Numbered from the stretch's first letter, positions 53,320-62,538 are shown. The stretch: DNA of 64,000 nt from DATFYM01 sp035315065 (GCA_035315065.1 DATFYM010000070.1:1-64000), one strand, 5' to 3'. Notes: a model not told the origin generated them from the letters alone. A program made the numbers and translations.

Positions 53320-54585
53320 CTAGACTAGATATCGTGTGTCGCCGATGGGCTGGACCACTCGGATGGCCAGCAGGATGATGCAGAAAGCAGTGACGTGAAA
53401 TGTGCTCACGAGGGCGAAAACAGGACCATAACCGAAACCGTGATCGAGCAGGTAGCCCACGACCAGCCCGAAAATGACCCCGCCGATCGCTCCCCCAAAA
53501 CCCACGAGACCGGCCACCGAACCGACAACCCGGCGGGGAAAGATGTCGGCGGGAAGGATCATCACCAGAGTCGACCAGGATTGCTGCCCGAAGAACGCCA
53601 CCGAGAACAGCAGGATGGCAATCTGAATGGGTGACTTCATGACCAAGAAGATCAGCGGCATCATCGTGGCGCTGGCCCCGAGCGCCACCTTGCGCGCAAA
53701 GTCGACGGAATGCCCTCGCCTGATCAGCCGGCTTGAAAACCAACCCCCGGTGAGGCTGCCCAAACCCGAAGCGGCGTAGGGGATCCAGGCGAAATAACCC
53801 ACCCGCTTGATGTCGAATCCCCGAGCGTCATAAAGGTACTTGGGCAACCAGAATAAGTAGAAGTACCAGGCGGCGTCGCTCAGGAACTTCCCCAGCACGA
53901 GTCCCCACACTTGGGGAAACCCGAAGAGTTGGAGCCATGGGATGCCAGGAGCGTCTTCACGGTGGGCCGCGAGGACCTCTTTTATACTTCCACGCTCTTC
54001 CGCCGTAAGCCGGGGGTGCCGCTCGGGAGGGAAATAGTCCTTGATCCACCACGCAACCCACAGCAGGCCGACGGCGCCCGAGAGAAAGAAGACCCATCGC
54101 CAGTTGAGCCTCCCGAGAACCACGGCGATGGCCGGTGGCGCGATCACCGCGCCCACCGCGGTTCCGGCGTTCATGATGCCCATCGCCGTTGACCGCTCTC
54201 GGACCGGGAACCACTCGGCCACCGCTTTGGTTGCAGCGGGGAAGCCGCCACCCTCGCCCAAACCCAGCATGAACCGGCTGACAAACAGCATCGACAGGCC
54301 GATGGCGAGGCCGTGGCTGGCACAGGCGAGCGACCACCAGATCATGACGACGAGGAACCCGGTGCGGGTGCCGAGTACGTCGATCAGCTTGCCTCCGCCC
54401 ACATACATCAGGGCGTACGCAATCAGAAAGGCCGCCTGAAGCTCAGAGAACTGGGTGTTGGAGATCGGGATGTCGCGCTGGATCGCCGCAATCGCGACGG
54501 GCAGGGTCTGCCGGTCGAAATAGCTGATGGCGATGGCCGCGCTGACCAGGATGGCGATGCCCCACCGCAAAGAGACAGCTCGCAT
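53320..54585 (-). CDS. MFS transporter, anion:cation symporter (sugar-acid, ExuT-like) type
   Basis: This 421-residue protein has twelve membrane segments. The first helix motif SYFDRQTLPVAIAAIQRD and the loop GLGEGGGFPAATKAVAEWFP are typical of the ACS family that imports hexuronates, galactonate and similar acids. Length is normal. It follows the GH127 gene with a 60-base gap and supports the view that the cluster uses sugar acids. Confidence 0.88.
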   Translation of the reverse strand: MRAVSLRWGIAILVSAAIAISYFDRQTLPVAIAAIQRDIPISNTQFSELQAAFLIAYALMYVGGGKLIDVLGTRTGFLVVMIWWSLACASHGLAIGLSMLFVSRFMLGLGEGGGFPAATKAVAEWFPVRERSTAMGIMNAGTAVGAVIAPPAIAVVLGRLNWRWVFFLSGAVGLLWVAWWIKDYFPPERHPRLTAEERGSIKEVLAAHREDAPGIPWLQLFGFPQVWGLVLGKFLSDAAWYFYLFWLPKYLYDARGFDIKRVGYFAWIPYAASGLGSLTGGWFSSRLIRRGHSVDFARKVALGASATMMPLIFLVMKSPIQIAILLFSVAFFGQQSWSTLVMILPADIFPRRVVGSVAGLVGFGGAIGGVIFGLVVGYLLDHGFGYGPVFALVSTFHVTAFCIILLAIRVVQPIGDTRYLV

Positions 54586-54602
54586 GGCTCACAATATCCA
54601 GA

Positions 54603-54618
54603 GGCTAGCACGCTAGCC
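54603..54618. promoter_or_regulatory. Palindrome between MFS and GH127 genes
   Basis: The sequence ggctagc-ac-gctagcc is a perfect 7-bp inverted repeat with a two-base centre in the 60-base gap. It could be an operator or a short hairpin. Confidence 0.3.
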
Positions 54619-54646
54619 ATTATCAAATACGAGGCGCCACCCCGCG

Positions 54647-56749
54647 CTAGTTATCCAAGACCGGGAAAGCCGTGATCCGCAGCTTCGCCGAGCCGTAAGG
54701 GATCAGGCTGAGCGTCTCCACCTCCTCCTGGGTGGATGCAGGGCTGACGGGCAATGGCCCGGCCGATCCATCCACCAGCTTCCAGTCGGGAAGACGCCGG
54801 CCCTCGGCAATGATCTCAACCGGTGCGCCGTCGGCGCTGAACGGGAAATCCCCTATGGTTTTCTCGATCACCTTCAAGGAAGACGGCAAGCGACCGCCCG
54901 GGAGGATCAAACCGTAGTTCCACGGACTCGTGGGCTCCGCCTCCCAGTCCGCGGCGGGCGCGATGGCCGGTTTCTCCATCCCTTGCGTGAGCTTGGTCCA
55001 TTTGGTGCCGATCCTCAAGGCGAAGACGAGCGGTCCCCTTTCGACGACTACGGAGTTGTGATACGACCGTGAGGTTCGGACCGCCATCGGGAATCGCAGA
55101 ACAACTTGGTCACCCTTCGTCCATTGGCGCTCGATCCGGTAAAACGCGGATGGATGCACGCCCCCCAAGCTCTTCGAGTTTACCGTGACGCTGGGCTGCT
55201 GTGCCCAGCCCGGAATCCTCAGTTCGAGGGGGAACACAGCGGGCTGAGCGGGATTAATCGTCAAACGAATCTGTTCCCGAAACGGATAATCTGTAGACTC
55301 CTCAACCTGAACGCGGGCGCCGCCTTGAAGAACAGTCTCCAGCACGCTTGGCCCGTAAGCCACGGCGGCCAGTCCGTCATCTGGGGTCGCCATCCACAGA
55401 CTGGCGGTGAACTTGGGCCACCCTTGGTGCATGTTGGCGGTGCAGCAACCAAAATTCGGTTCCAAGCCGAAGAGATTGGACTCGCGTCCGTTCGTCGTCC
55501 AGTCGCGCTGGTAAAGACTGCACTCCACCTGGTTCGGTTGCTGATCGTATTGATGGGCCCACATGTCGCTCGTAAACGTCGCCGGCATAGCGTTGTACGC
55601 GATCCGTTCCAGGCGGTCCCCCAATTCCGGATTACCGAGGATGCCGATCATCTCCTCGAGTGAAAACTGCGTCTCCACCACCGAGCAAAGTTCGGAACCT
55701 TGCGAGGGGTCTTCGCCCGCCAGATGCTCGTCGCAACTGAACATCCCGTTGGGCAACAGGTGATACTTGTCTAGCGTGTACAGTTGCTCGGAGGCCGCCG
55801 TCCGGTCGGACTCATCGCCGGAAACCAGCGACCAGACGGCGGAAGTCTTGAGCGCCATTGCGTTGTTGACGCCGTGCGCGCTGAGCGCGAGATCGGCCAA
55901 ACCTTCGCCTGGCTTGGCCATCAGTTGCGTTTTGCTCGTCTTGGCTTGGAAGGGGAAATCCGCGAATTCCGCCCTCCAGTCGTGGCCTTGACGGGCGAGC
56001 ACGCGAGCCAGATCGAGCAAGGATTTGTCCCCGGTCCGGTTGTAAAGCCAGATGACGCTCACCAACTCGTCAGCCCACCGGAACTTCCCCCAATCCCGCA
56101 GTGGTTGCTCGCCAAGGCTCGCTGCCTGATAATGGAAGTATTTCTCCATCAGCGGAATCACGCGCGGATCGCCCGTCGCCTCCTGGTACTGCGTCAGCGC
56201 CTTCAGCATCACCATTTTGGGCCACCAGTCCTTGTTGTTCGCCGGACCGATGGATCCGTCAGGGCCCTGGTGAGTCAGAGTCCACTCGATCCATTTGTTA
56301 GCCTTGGCGATGAGCCGGGGATCGTCCAGAAGATATGCCAAAGGGACCAGCCCATCCATGTAATACGGACCTCGTTCCCAGTTCTCGCCGCTGCCGCCCA
56401 GCCAGCCGCTGTTGGGACCGACATCGGGCCAAAACTCGTCGAGATGGCCGGTCAATCCGTCGGCTTGAATCTGAAGCTCCCGGCGCAGCCACCCCGTAGG
56501 TTTTACGGAAGTGAGGGGCAAGGGATAGAAAACGCCCGGTTGGAGCGGTTCCCGATTCTTCACCGCCGATGACGGGATCGTTGGTGGAGCTTGGGCGCCA
56601 AACAGCGTACGCGGCGCTGGGGAGTTTGCGGACAGGACCACGGCGATCAACAACCAACCCGCAGACCATCGATACCTCGAAGCGATTCCAGCCACGGTTA
56701 ACCTCCATACGTCGTGACCACTCATAACGCCTCTCTGCTTGCGTATCAT
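54647..56749 (-). CDS. GH127-like glycoside hydrolase (beta-L-arabinofuranosidase family, DUF1680)
   Basis: The protein has 700 residues from ATG 56749, which overlaps the stop of the UPF0261 gene (ATGA); ATG 56725 with agagg before it is an alternative. A hydrophobic signal at about residues 27-41 suggests export. An (alpha/alpha)6 barrel and beta-sandwich domains follow. The zinc/nucleophile residues of GH127 are visible: SELCSVVE (Glu353, Cys355) and FGCCTANMHQGW (Cys435-Cys436). It probably trims L-arabinofuranose or a related sugar from plant glycans. Confidence 0.87.
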   Translation of the reverse strand: MIRKQRGVMSGHDVWRLTVAGIASRYRWSAGWLLIAVVLSANSPAPRTLFGAQAPPTIPSSAVKNREPLQPGVFYPLPLTSVKPTGWLRRELQIQADGLTGHLDEFWPDVGPNSGWLGGSGENWERGPYYMDGLVPLAYLLDDPRLIAKANKWIEWTLTHQGPDGSIGPANNKDWWPKMVMLKALTQYQEATGDPRVIPLMEKYFHYQAASLGEQPLRDWGKFRWADELVSVIWLYNRTGDKSLLDLARVLARQGHDWRAEFADFPFQAKTSKTQLMAKPGEGLADLALSAHGVNNAMALKTSAVWSLVSGDESDRTAASEQLYTLDKYHLLPNGMFSCDEHLAGEDPSQGSELCSVVETQFSLEEMIGILGNPELGDRLERIAYNAMPATFTSDMWAHQYDQQPNQVECSLYQRDWTTNGRESNLFGLEPNFGCCTANMHQGWPKFTASLWMATPDDGLAAVAYGPSVLETVLQGGARVQVEESTDYPFREQIRLTINPAQPAVFPLELRIPGWAQQPSVTVNSKSLGGVHPSAFYRIERQWTKGDQVVLRFPMAVRTSRSYHNSVVVERGPLVFALRIGTKWTKLTQGMEKPAIAPAADWEAEPTSPWNYGLILPGGRLPSSLKVIEKTIGDFPFSADGAPVEIIAEGRRLPDWKLVDGSAGPLPVSPASTQEEVETLSLIPYGSAKLRITAFPVLDN

Positions 56750-57975
56750 GCCATGCTCACCGCTCGCGCGCTCATCAATTGCAGCAAAGAATCTGCCGCG
56801 CTTCTCGCAAAGCCTTCGTCGTTGATATGAGCGCCGACTTCGAGAAGCCGGACCTCCGGATCGAGGTTCGCCTCGAGGGCCCCAAGGTAGCTCGCGTCGG
56901 CTTCCGGCCACCAGAATGGCAAGCCCGCGGCGTCGATGGCGGAGACACCGCGCAGCGGCATCAGAAACGCGACCGGCCCTCGCGCCCGATTGAGCTTCTC
57001 CGCCGTGATCCGGCCCAATTCAGCACACTCTTCCGGAGTCGTACGCATCAAGGTGACGTTCGGGTTGTGAACGTAGAGGCGCCGCTCCCGATACTTCTCG
57101 GGAACCGAATCGAGAGGGCCAAAGTTGACCATATCGATCGCGCCCGGGCACACCACCTGGGGCACTCCCTTCGCCCCCGCCGCTTCCAGCCGATGCGGTC
57201 CGGCGCTCATCACACCGCCAGCCAGCTCATCCGCGAGCTCCGTTGTCGTTATATCCAGCACGCCCGCGACGTAGCCGTCGGCGATCAAACTCTCCATTGC
57301 TTCTCCGCCGGTACCCGTGGCATGAAACACCAGCACCTCAAAACCTTGTTGCTCCAAAATGTGCCGGGCCATGGTGACACAAGGGGTGGTGACCCCAAAC
57401 ATGGTCGCTGCGATCAGGGGCTTGTCTTGCCCGCCTTCCGTCTCCTCCTGGTCCACCATGCCCGCGATCGCTGCCGCCGCATTCGCCAGAATCCGCCGCG
57501 ACAGCCGATTGAGCCCGGCGATGTCGACGATCGGATACAACATAGCGATGTCTTTGGTTCCCACGTACGGGCGTGTGTCACCCGAAGCCAGAGTGGAGAC
57601 CATCAGCTTGGGGAAGCCTGCGGGCAGCGACCGCATGGCCGCGGTGCCGATGGTGGTTCCTGCCGAACCCCCCAAAGAGATCAACCCCTGAATCCTTCGC
57701 TCCTCGAACAGTCGCCGCACCACCGCCGCAGCGCCGGCGGCCATCGCGGCGATGCTCCTGCCTCGATCACGCGTGGCGAGGAGGTGGCCCAGTTCCTCGC
57801 CACCGGCGCTCGCGACGTCCTGCCGAGAGATGTCCGGCGAAAATGCAGGCGCGTCGAGAACGCCGCAATCGACCACTAACGTGGACAAGCCTGCCCGCTC
57901 GATATGGCTGCGAAGATAGGCAAACTCCTCCCCTTTGGTATCGAGCGTCCCGAGAATGGCCACCGTTTTTGGCAT
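56746..57975 (-). CDS. UPF0261 / Tm-1-like ATP-binding protein
   Basis: The protein has 409 residues from ATG 57975 (MPKTVAILGTLDTKGEEFAYL). The frame is open to 58134 but that part reads through REP palindromes. Glycine-rich motifs LISLGGSAGTTIGTAAM and VFHATGTGGEAM and the conserved MFGVTTPCV identify the family found as the N-terminal half of plant Tm-1. Its usual partner, the TIM-barrel half, is encoded at 58691 with a cupin gene between. The biochemical role is unknown. Confidence 0.88.
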   Translation of the reverse strand: MPKTVAILGTLDTKGEEFAYLRSHIERAGLSTLVVDCGVLDAPAFSPDISRQDVASAGGEELGHLLATRDRGRSIAAMAAGAAAVVRRLFEERRIQGLISLGGSAGTTIGTAAMRSLPAGFPKLMVSTLASGDTRPYVGTKDIAMLYPIVDIAGLNRLSRRILANAAAAIAGMVDQEETEGGQDKPLIAATMFGVTTPCVTMARHILEQQGFEVLVFHATGTGGEAMESLIADGYVAGVLDITTTELADELAGGVMSAGPHRLEAAGAKGVPQVVCPGAIDMVNFGPLDSVPEKYRERRLYVHNPNVTLMRTTPEECAELGRITAEKLNRARGPVAFLMPLRGVSAIDAAGLPFWWPEADASYLGALEANLDPEVRLLEVGAHINDEGFARSAADSLLQLMSARAVSMA

Positions 57976-58002
57976 CGCTTTTCCAACTGCTTCGTCATGT
58001 AA

Positions 58003-58073
58003 GGGTACGGCTTGCCGTACCCTTTTCTTATATCGTACGCGGCCGAACCATGAGGGTACGGCAAGCCGTACCC
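58003..58073. repeat. Pair of REP palindromes
   Basis: Hairpins at 58003-58022 and 58054-58073 each have an 8-bp stem (gggtacgg / ccgtaccc). Their loops, cttg and caag, make the two units inverted copies of each other, as in BIME-type pairs. Confidence 0.85.
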
Positions 58074-58086
58074 CTACATGCAAACC

Positions 58087-58191
58087 TAACACAGAGACGC
58101 AGAGGCACAGAGAAGATGGGAAGTCGAGAAGCAAGCCGAATGTTCGTGTGATTCTATTTGTCTTCTCTGTGTCTCCTTGCCTCCGTGTTTA
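58087..58191. repeat. MITE-like inverted repeat with about 30-bp arms
   Basis: Arms at 58087-58116 (acagagacgcagaggcacag) and 58161-58191 are imperfect inverted copies around a 44-base centre. No open frame is inside. It lies between the UPF0261 and cupin genes and looks like a small non-autonomous element. Confidence 0.65.
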
Positions 58192-58219
58192 ATTCTTCAC
58201 ACCTTCTCCCTTTCGCGGT

Positions 58220-58660
58220 TCAGGGCCGCCCCGGCAAGTCGCCAGGGGGAATCAGCCTACAGCCTGGCAAGCTGCGCAGGATCGCCTCTGGACCAGGCGG
58301 GCAGTAGACGGCGATCATTTTCAGCGGTTCCCACCCGGTGTTGATGGTGGCGTGGAAAATGTCGGCCGGAATGTGGACCAGGTCACCGGCCGCGATGGGC
58401 TGCCACTGTTCACCCCCGATATCGATCATCTGGTTCCCCTGTCCGGACACGATGTAGAGGATCTCCTCGCTGCCGGGATGATTGTGCCTCGCGTGTCCCT
58501 TGCCGGGTTCCAGGAGCACGACTCCCGTGGTAAAGCCACTGGTGCTGGTGATCCTGGGCTCACTCATCCACTTGATAGTGCCCCAATCAAACACCATGGT
58601 CTCGACGTCGGACGGTCTCACAAAACGAAGTCCCGCCAACTCTGCCCTGGATCCTGCCAT
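58220..58660 (-). CDS. Cupin-fold protein
   Basis: This 146-residue protein has a single cupin_2 barrel with the metal motif HNHPGSEEILYIVSG (two His and Glu) and the second motif GDLVHIPADIFHATINTG. Such proteins bind metals and act as small isomerases, dioxygenases or sugar sensors. It sits between the TIM-barrel and UPF0261 genes on the same strand, so it likely belongs to the same pathway. The 30-base gap to the upstream gene implies an operon. Confidence 0.88.
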   Translation of the reverse strand: MAGSRAELAGLRFVRPSDVETMVFDWGTIKWMSEPRITSTSGFTTGVVLLEPGKGHARHNHPGSEEILYIVSGQGNQMIDIGGEQWQPIAAGDLVHIPADIFHATINTGWEPLKMIAVYCPPGPEAILRSLPGCRLIPPGDLPGRP

Positions 58661-58690
58661 AAACCCTCCTGGTCGTGAACGCCTGATGGT

Positions 58691-59524
58691 TTATCGTTTA
58701 AGCGTCATCGACTTGAATTTTTGAACCTGTTCGGTGATGGCCCGTTCCGCCGGAAGCCGCTCCACGCTCGAGGCTCCAAAGAAGCCGGCGATTCCGTGGG
58801 TCCGGCTCAACACATAGGCGGCGTCTTCCGGTTCGGCCACCGGCCCGCCGTGACAGATTACCAGGATCTGCTGGTTAACGGAAGCGGCGGCGTCACCAAT
58901 CGACTGAACCAGCGCCACCGCTTGATCGAGGGTCAGGGCCGTCTTGGCGCCGATGGTTCCCTTGGTGGTCAACCCTGCGTGAGCGACAATGATGTCCGCT
59001 CCCGCTCGCGCCATCTGCCGCGCCTGCTCCTCATCGAAAACGTAGGGGCACGTCAGGAGGCCCATCGCGCTCGCCTCGCGGATCATCTGCACTTCCAGGT
59101 CGTAGCCCATTCCCGTCTCTTCCAGGTTGGCCCGGAAGACCCCGTCGATCAGGCCCACGGTGGGGAAGTTCTGCACCCCGGCAAATCCAAGGTCGCGGAG
59201 TTCAGCGAGGAAGCGGCTCATCTGGCGGAACGGGTCAGTGCCGTTCACGCCGGCCAGCACGGGCGTCTGCTTCACCACCGGAAGGACTTCCCGAGCCATT
59301 TCCACCACAATGGCGTTCGCGTCGCCATAGGCCAGCAGGCCGGCGAGGGACCCGCGCCCAGCCATGCGATAGCGGCCGGAATTGTAGATGATAATCAGGT
59401 CAGCCCCGCCCGCCTCCGCGCACTTGGCGGAAATCCCGGTACCGGCGCCGGCGCCGACAATGGGCCGGCCAGACGCCGCGACCTCGCGAAGGCGCGTGAC
59501 GTATTCTTGCTTGGTCAGTGCCAT
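58691..59524 (-). CDS. TIM-barrel protein of the Tm-1 C-terminal/PEP_hydrolase family
   Basis: The protein has 277 residues from ATG 59524 with ggaggg nine bases before it; the frame is open to 59590. Conserved stretches GRPIVGAGAGTGISAKCAE, GRYRMAGRGSLAGLLAYGDAN, VLAGVNGTDPF, GVQNFPTVGLIDG and ADIIVAHAGLTTKG identify the family. Together with the UPF0261 gene it rebuilds, as separate proteins, the two halves of plant Tm-1 and related fungal proteins. The reaction is uncertain. Confidence 0.88.
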   Translation of the reverse strand: MALTKQEYVTRLREVAASGRPIVGAGAGTGISAKCAEAGGADLIIIYNSGRYRMAGRGSLAGLLAYGDANAIVVEMAREVLPVVKQTPVLAGVNGTDPFRQMSRFLAELRDLGFAGVQNFPTVGLIDGVFRANLEETGMGYDLEVQMIREASAMGLLTCPYVFDEEQARQMARAGADIIVAHAGLTTKGTIGAKTALTLDQAVALVQSIGDAAASVNQQILVICHGGPVAEPEDAAYVLSRTHGIAGFFGASSVERLPAERAITEQVQKFKSMTLKR

Positions 59525-59581
59525 TTGTTCAGTCCCTCCGTGACACGTTCGAATAGGATCGCTCGCGAAAAAACCCCGATT

Positions 59582-59623
59582 TTCTGCCATTTATCCGCAC
59601 CTTTTTGTGGGAAAATGGCAGAA
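59582..59623. promoter_or_regulatory. Candidate operator: 11-bp inverted repeat upstream of catabolic operon
   Basis: ttctgccattt (59582-59592) and aaatggcagaa (59613-59623) are perfect inverted copies with a 20-base centre, 58-100 bases before the first gene of the minus-strand cluster. The spacing suits a dimeric repressor or activator site. No regulator gene is next to it. Confidence 0.45.
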
Positions 59624-59696
59624 TTTGGTTCGATTCTGCACAAAAAAGAGGCCTGAAAACGAGCTCATTTTCAGATTGGCCGTTAAGAGTCGGCGG

Positions 59697-59980
59697 AAAC
59701 ACAGTTAGCAACTTCTTTAGATTGAGCAAGGCTTCGCCTGCTCTCCTCCGAGATTTGGCCAACAACCATTTTCGAATCAACAGATCGGCCTCGCCGCGTT
59801 TCGGTCGGCCGGCAAACCCCGATAAGATAGTCCGACGCTCGCCAGCAACTTGGTTAGTAAGCCCTTTAGATTCAGCAATCCATGGCCTCTGTGGTTGAGC
59901 AACTTGGCCAACAACCATCGTCGAATCAATAGATTGGCCTCGCAGACTCTCCCTCGCGCCGGACGAACCCCGAAAGGGCC
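59697..59980. repeat. Imperfect direct repeat of about 140 bp
   Basis: The stretch ggccaacaaccatt, then tcgaatcaa, agatcggcctcgcc (about 59757-59795) recurs as ggccaacaaccatc, tcgaatcaa, agattggcctcgca (about 59905-59945). Each copy is preceded by a related agcaactt, tttagatt.agcaa segment. The 580-base gap 59525-60102 holds no supported gene. Confidence 0.6.
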
Positions 59981-60102
59981 GCTCAGGAAGGTGTATCTGT
60001 CAAGCTAATTATCCTCTGGCCGCTCTACCATCCGGAGAATCCGGCGGGTAGCGGGTAGCGGCGGTCAGTGCAGTTCTGACCCTCTCGTCTCTGCCCACCA
60101 GG

Positions 60103-61101
60103 CTAGGCGTTGAGGGGGGCGCTCACATCGGCCTCGCGCAGTTCGCGGGCGGCGGTTTCCGGGCGCAGCGAGTTGTAGTAGACTTCTTTCAGACTGTACG
60201 ACTTTGACTTGGCGGGGATGACGGGCAGAATCTCGAAGTGCCAGTGGTAGTCGTCGGCCAGGGTCTGGAAGTTGCCGCTGCGCTCGTACTTGGCGCCCAC
60301 ATTGGGCGTGGTATGCAGCACCAGGTGATAGGCCGAGGCCACGGTGGTCAGACGCCGCAGCACCGACTTGAGGAAGCGCCCGAGCTGAAGCTGGCGGTCC
60401 CAGGAGGTGAGGTGTTCCTCGAACGCGCAGTGGTGCTCGGTGGGCAGGAGCCACGTCTCGTAAGGAATGCGCGAGGCAAACGGACAGAAAGCCAGAAAGT
60501 GGTCGTCCCACTCCACCGTCCGCACCTGCTGTGCCAGCTCCTGCTTCAGGATGTCGCAGTACAGGCAGCGCTCCTTGAGCAGGAAATAGCGTTGCGCGGC
60601 CCGCAACTCGTAACCCACCCGCCTCGGGATAAAGGGCGTGGCGGTGATCTCGGAATGGGGGTGGACGATGTCCTGGCCCGCCAGTTCGCCCTGATTGCGG
60701 AACACGGTGACGTAGCGGAAGCGGCGATCTTTCTTCAGGTCGACGATACGGGTGACGTAGGCGCGCAGCACCTGGGCGGTCTGTTCGTCTGTCAGGTCGC
60801 GCATGGCAATGTTGTGGTCGGGGTGGTCGATCACGATCTCGTGGGCGCCCAGGTTGCGCATCCGGTCGTAGATGCCCTCCGCCCGGCGTTGTGCATCGCC
60901 CTCAATGCGGTAGATGGGACGGAAATGTGGGACCACTCGCACCTGCCAGTCCTTGCCGCCGTAAGGGTACTCGTAAAGGGTCTGCGGCGTCAGCGCCTCG
61001 TTGCCGCGGCAAAGCGGGCACGGGCCCTCGGACGGCCAGCCGGGGTCTCCGTTTTCCTGGACCACCCAGCTCTGAGTGATAGGGTCTCTTCTCAGTTCCA
61101 T
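60103..61101 (-). CDS. Galactose-1-phosphate uridylyltransferase-like enzyme (HIT superfamily)
   Basis: This 332-residue protein has a zinc-type CPLC (Cys28, Cys31), DHPDHN and FRNQGELAGQD, then the active-site segment IVHPHSEI (His147, His149). The nucleophile His149 is kept, but the residue two after it is Glu151 where GalT has Gln. A second half has TEHHCAFEEH and YHWHFEILPV, as in GalT. It should move a nucleotidyl group between UDP-sugar and sugar-1-phosphate, though the altered residue leaves the exact sugar or nucleotide open. GalT-type symbols are therefore not assigned. Confidence 0.85.
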   Translation of the reverse strand: MELRRDPITQSWVVQENGDPGWPSEGPCPLCRGNEALTPQTLYEYPYGGKDWQVRVVPHFRPIYRIEGDAQRRAEGIYDRMRNLGAHEIVIDHPDHNIAMRDLTDEQTAQVLRAYVTRIVDLKKDRRFRYVTVFRNQGELAGQDIVHPHSEITATPFIPRRVGYELRAAQRYFLLKERCLYCDILKQELAQQVRTVEWDDHFLAFCPFASRIPYETWLLPTEHHCAFEEHLTSWDRQLQLGRFLKSVLRRLTTVASAYHLVLHTTPNVGAKYERSGNFQTLADDYHWHFEILPVIPAKSKSYSLKEVYYNSLRPETAARELREADVSAPLNA

Positions 61102-61532
61102 AATCCCTCCGCTGCTTCGGCGCTCCGCCGCCGCGCGATCCGTCCGACCTCGGGTCGCTTTCCCGCGTGCAGGCCAACCCTAGCGCCTCGTTCCCGTCGC
61201 CTGCAAAAACAGACTCGACTCGCCCTCCCTCCTTCATCCGAGATTTCGACAGGATCAGACAGAGGGATGAGAGTACCCGGCTGACGGCGCCCAGACGGGC
61301 TCGGGGTCTCTCTGCTCAAGTCCGGCTGATGCCTGGAGGACACGACCGCCCCAAGGCATGTATATAGGCGCGAACCGCTTTTGTCAAGACCGAACTGAAG
61401 CGGTTAACTACCCGAAGGCAAAAGGCAGGGCGGTAGAAATATTGACGGTTGTCGATTGCCGATGGAAAATCGAAGTGCATCTTCGAATCGTCAGGTAGCA
61501 ATCGGCAGTTTTGAGACACTGCCCTCCCAGGT
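61102..61532. other. Divergent gap between GalT-like and kinase genes
   Basis: There is no gene. A degenerate member of the GATTGAC repeat family lies at about 61439-61513 (attgacggttgtcgattgcc facing atcgtcaggtagcaatcggc). Promoters for both flanking genes should lie here, but no consensus pair stands out. Confidence 0.5.
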
Positions 61533-62471
61533 ATGACCAAGACCATGAGCAATGACCCGTGCTCCTGCATTCTCGGCATCGATGGCGGCGGCACTCGAAC
61601 CACAGCGTGGTTGGCCGACGCTCGCGGCCACGTACTGGCGCGGTCGGTTTCCGGCCCCTCCAATCCGGTGAAGGTCGGGTTCGAGGCGGCGGAGCGCGAA
61701 TTGCTCCTGGCCGCGCGTCGAGCCGCACGGAAGGCAAAGCTGGTTGACCAGCCACTCAACGCCGTGTGCGTCGGACTGGCCGGCGTCGACCGCCCCGTCG
61801 TGCACCAGCGCCTGTCCCGCTGGCTCCGCCGGACCATCCCGGCGCGCGCTCATGTGCTGACCACGGACGCGGCGATCGCTCTCCAGGCAGCGATCGGCGA
61901 CGGGCCCGGCATCATGGTGATCTCGGGAACCGGCTCCATTGGCTATGGGCGCGACGCGCAAGACCGGGCGCTGCGCTCCGGCGGTTGGGGTTCGTTGTTT
62001 GATGACGCCGGCTCGGGTTACGACATCGGACGCAAGGCCATTGTCGCGGCCCTTCACGCGTACGACGGTCGTGGCCCGAGCACCCGGCTCGGCTCCGAGA
62101 TCTGCCGCGCCCTTCGCCTGAAAGACATCACCTGGATCGTGCTCAAGCCGCTCGCGCCCCACCAGATTGCCGCGCTCCTTCCTCTGGTGCTCGAAGCGGC
62201 GCGACATCGCGACTCCGTTGCGCGCCGCCTTCTCGATGAAGCGGGGCGAGACTTGGCCGAGCTGGCGCTGGCCCTCATCCGACGCTTCCACTGGCAGAAG
62301 CGTCGCGTGCCGGTGGTGCTGGCCGGAGGTGTGTTCCAAGCCAGCCAACGAGTGCGACTCAGCTTCGAAGGTCACGTAAAGGAACGCGCGCCGATGGCGG
62401 CGTTCACGCTGCTGCGGCGCCCTGCGGTGGAAGGCGCGTTGCTGCTGGCCCGCAAACTGGCGGAACCCTAG
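61533..62471 (+). CDS. BadF/BadG/BcrA-type ATPase, probable N-acetylglucosamine kinase-like sugar kinase
   Basis: This 312-residue protein (or 307 from ATG 61548) has the ASKHA phosphate-1 loop ILGIDGGGTRTTAWLAD, the phosphate-2 region VISGTGSIGYGRD and a late adenosine motif VVLAGGVFQAS. Size and motifs match bacterial and eukaryotic GlcNAc/glucosamine kinases rather than the CoA-reductase activators. The substrate may be an amino sugar. It is transcribed away from the GalT-like gene. Confidence 0.85.
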   Translation: MTKTMSNDPCSCILGIDGGGTRTTAWLADARGHVLARSVSGPSNPVKVGFEAAERELLLAARRAARKAKLVDQPLNAVCVGLAGVDRPVVHQRLSRWLRRTIPARAHVLTTDAAIALQAAIGDGPGIMVISGTGSIGYGRDAQDRALRSGGWGSLFDDAGSGYDIGRKAIVAALHAYDGRGPSTRLGSEICRALRLKDITWIVLKPLAPHQIAALLPLVLEAARHRDSVARRLLDEAGRDLAELALALIRRFHWQKRRVPVVLAGGVFQASQRVRLSFEGHVKERAPMAAFTLLRRPAVEGALLLARKLAEP

Positions 62472-62538
62472 CCCGCCGTGACCCCTAATTCTTTTGACAA
62501 AGATCAGCGTTAACCACACCCTCGCCGCCTCACAAGAA

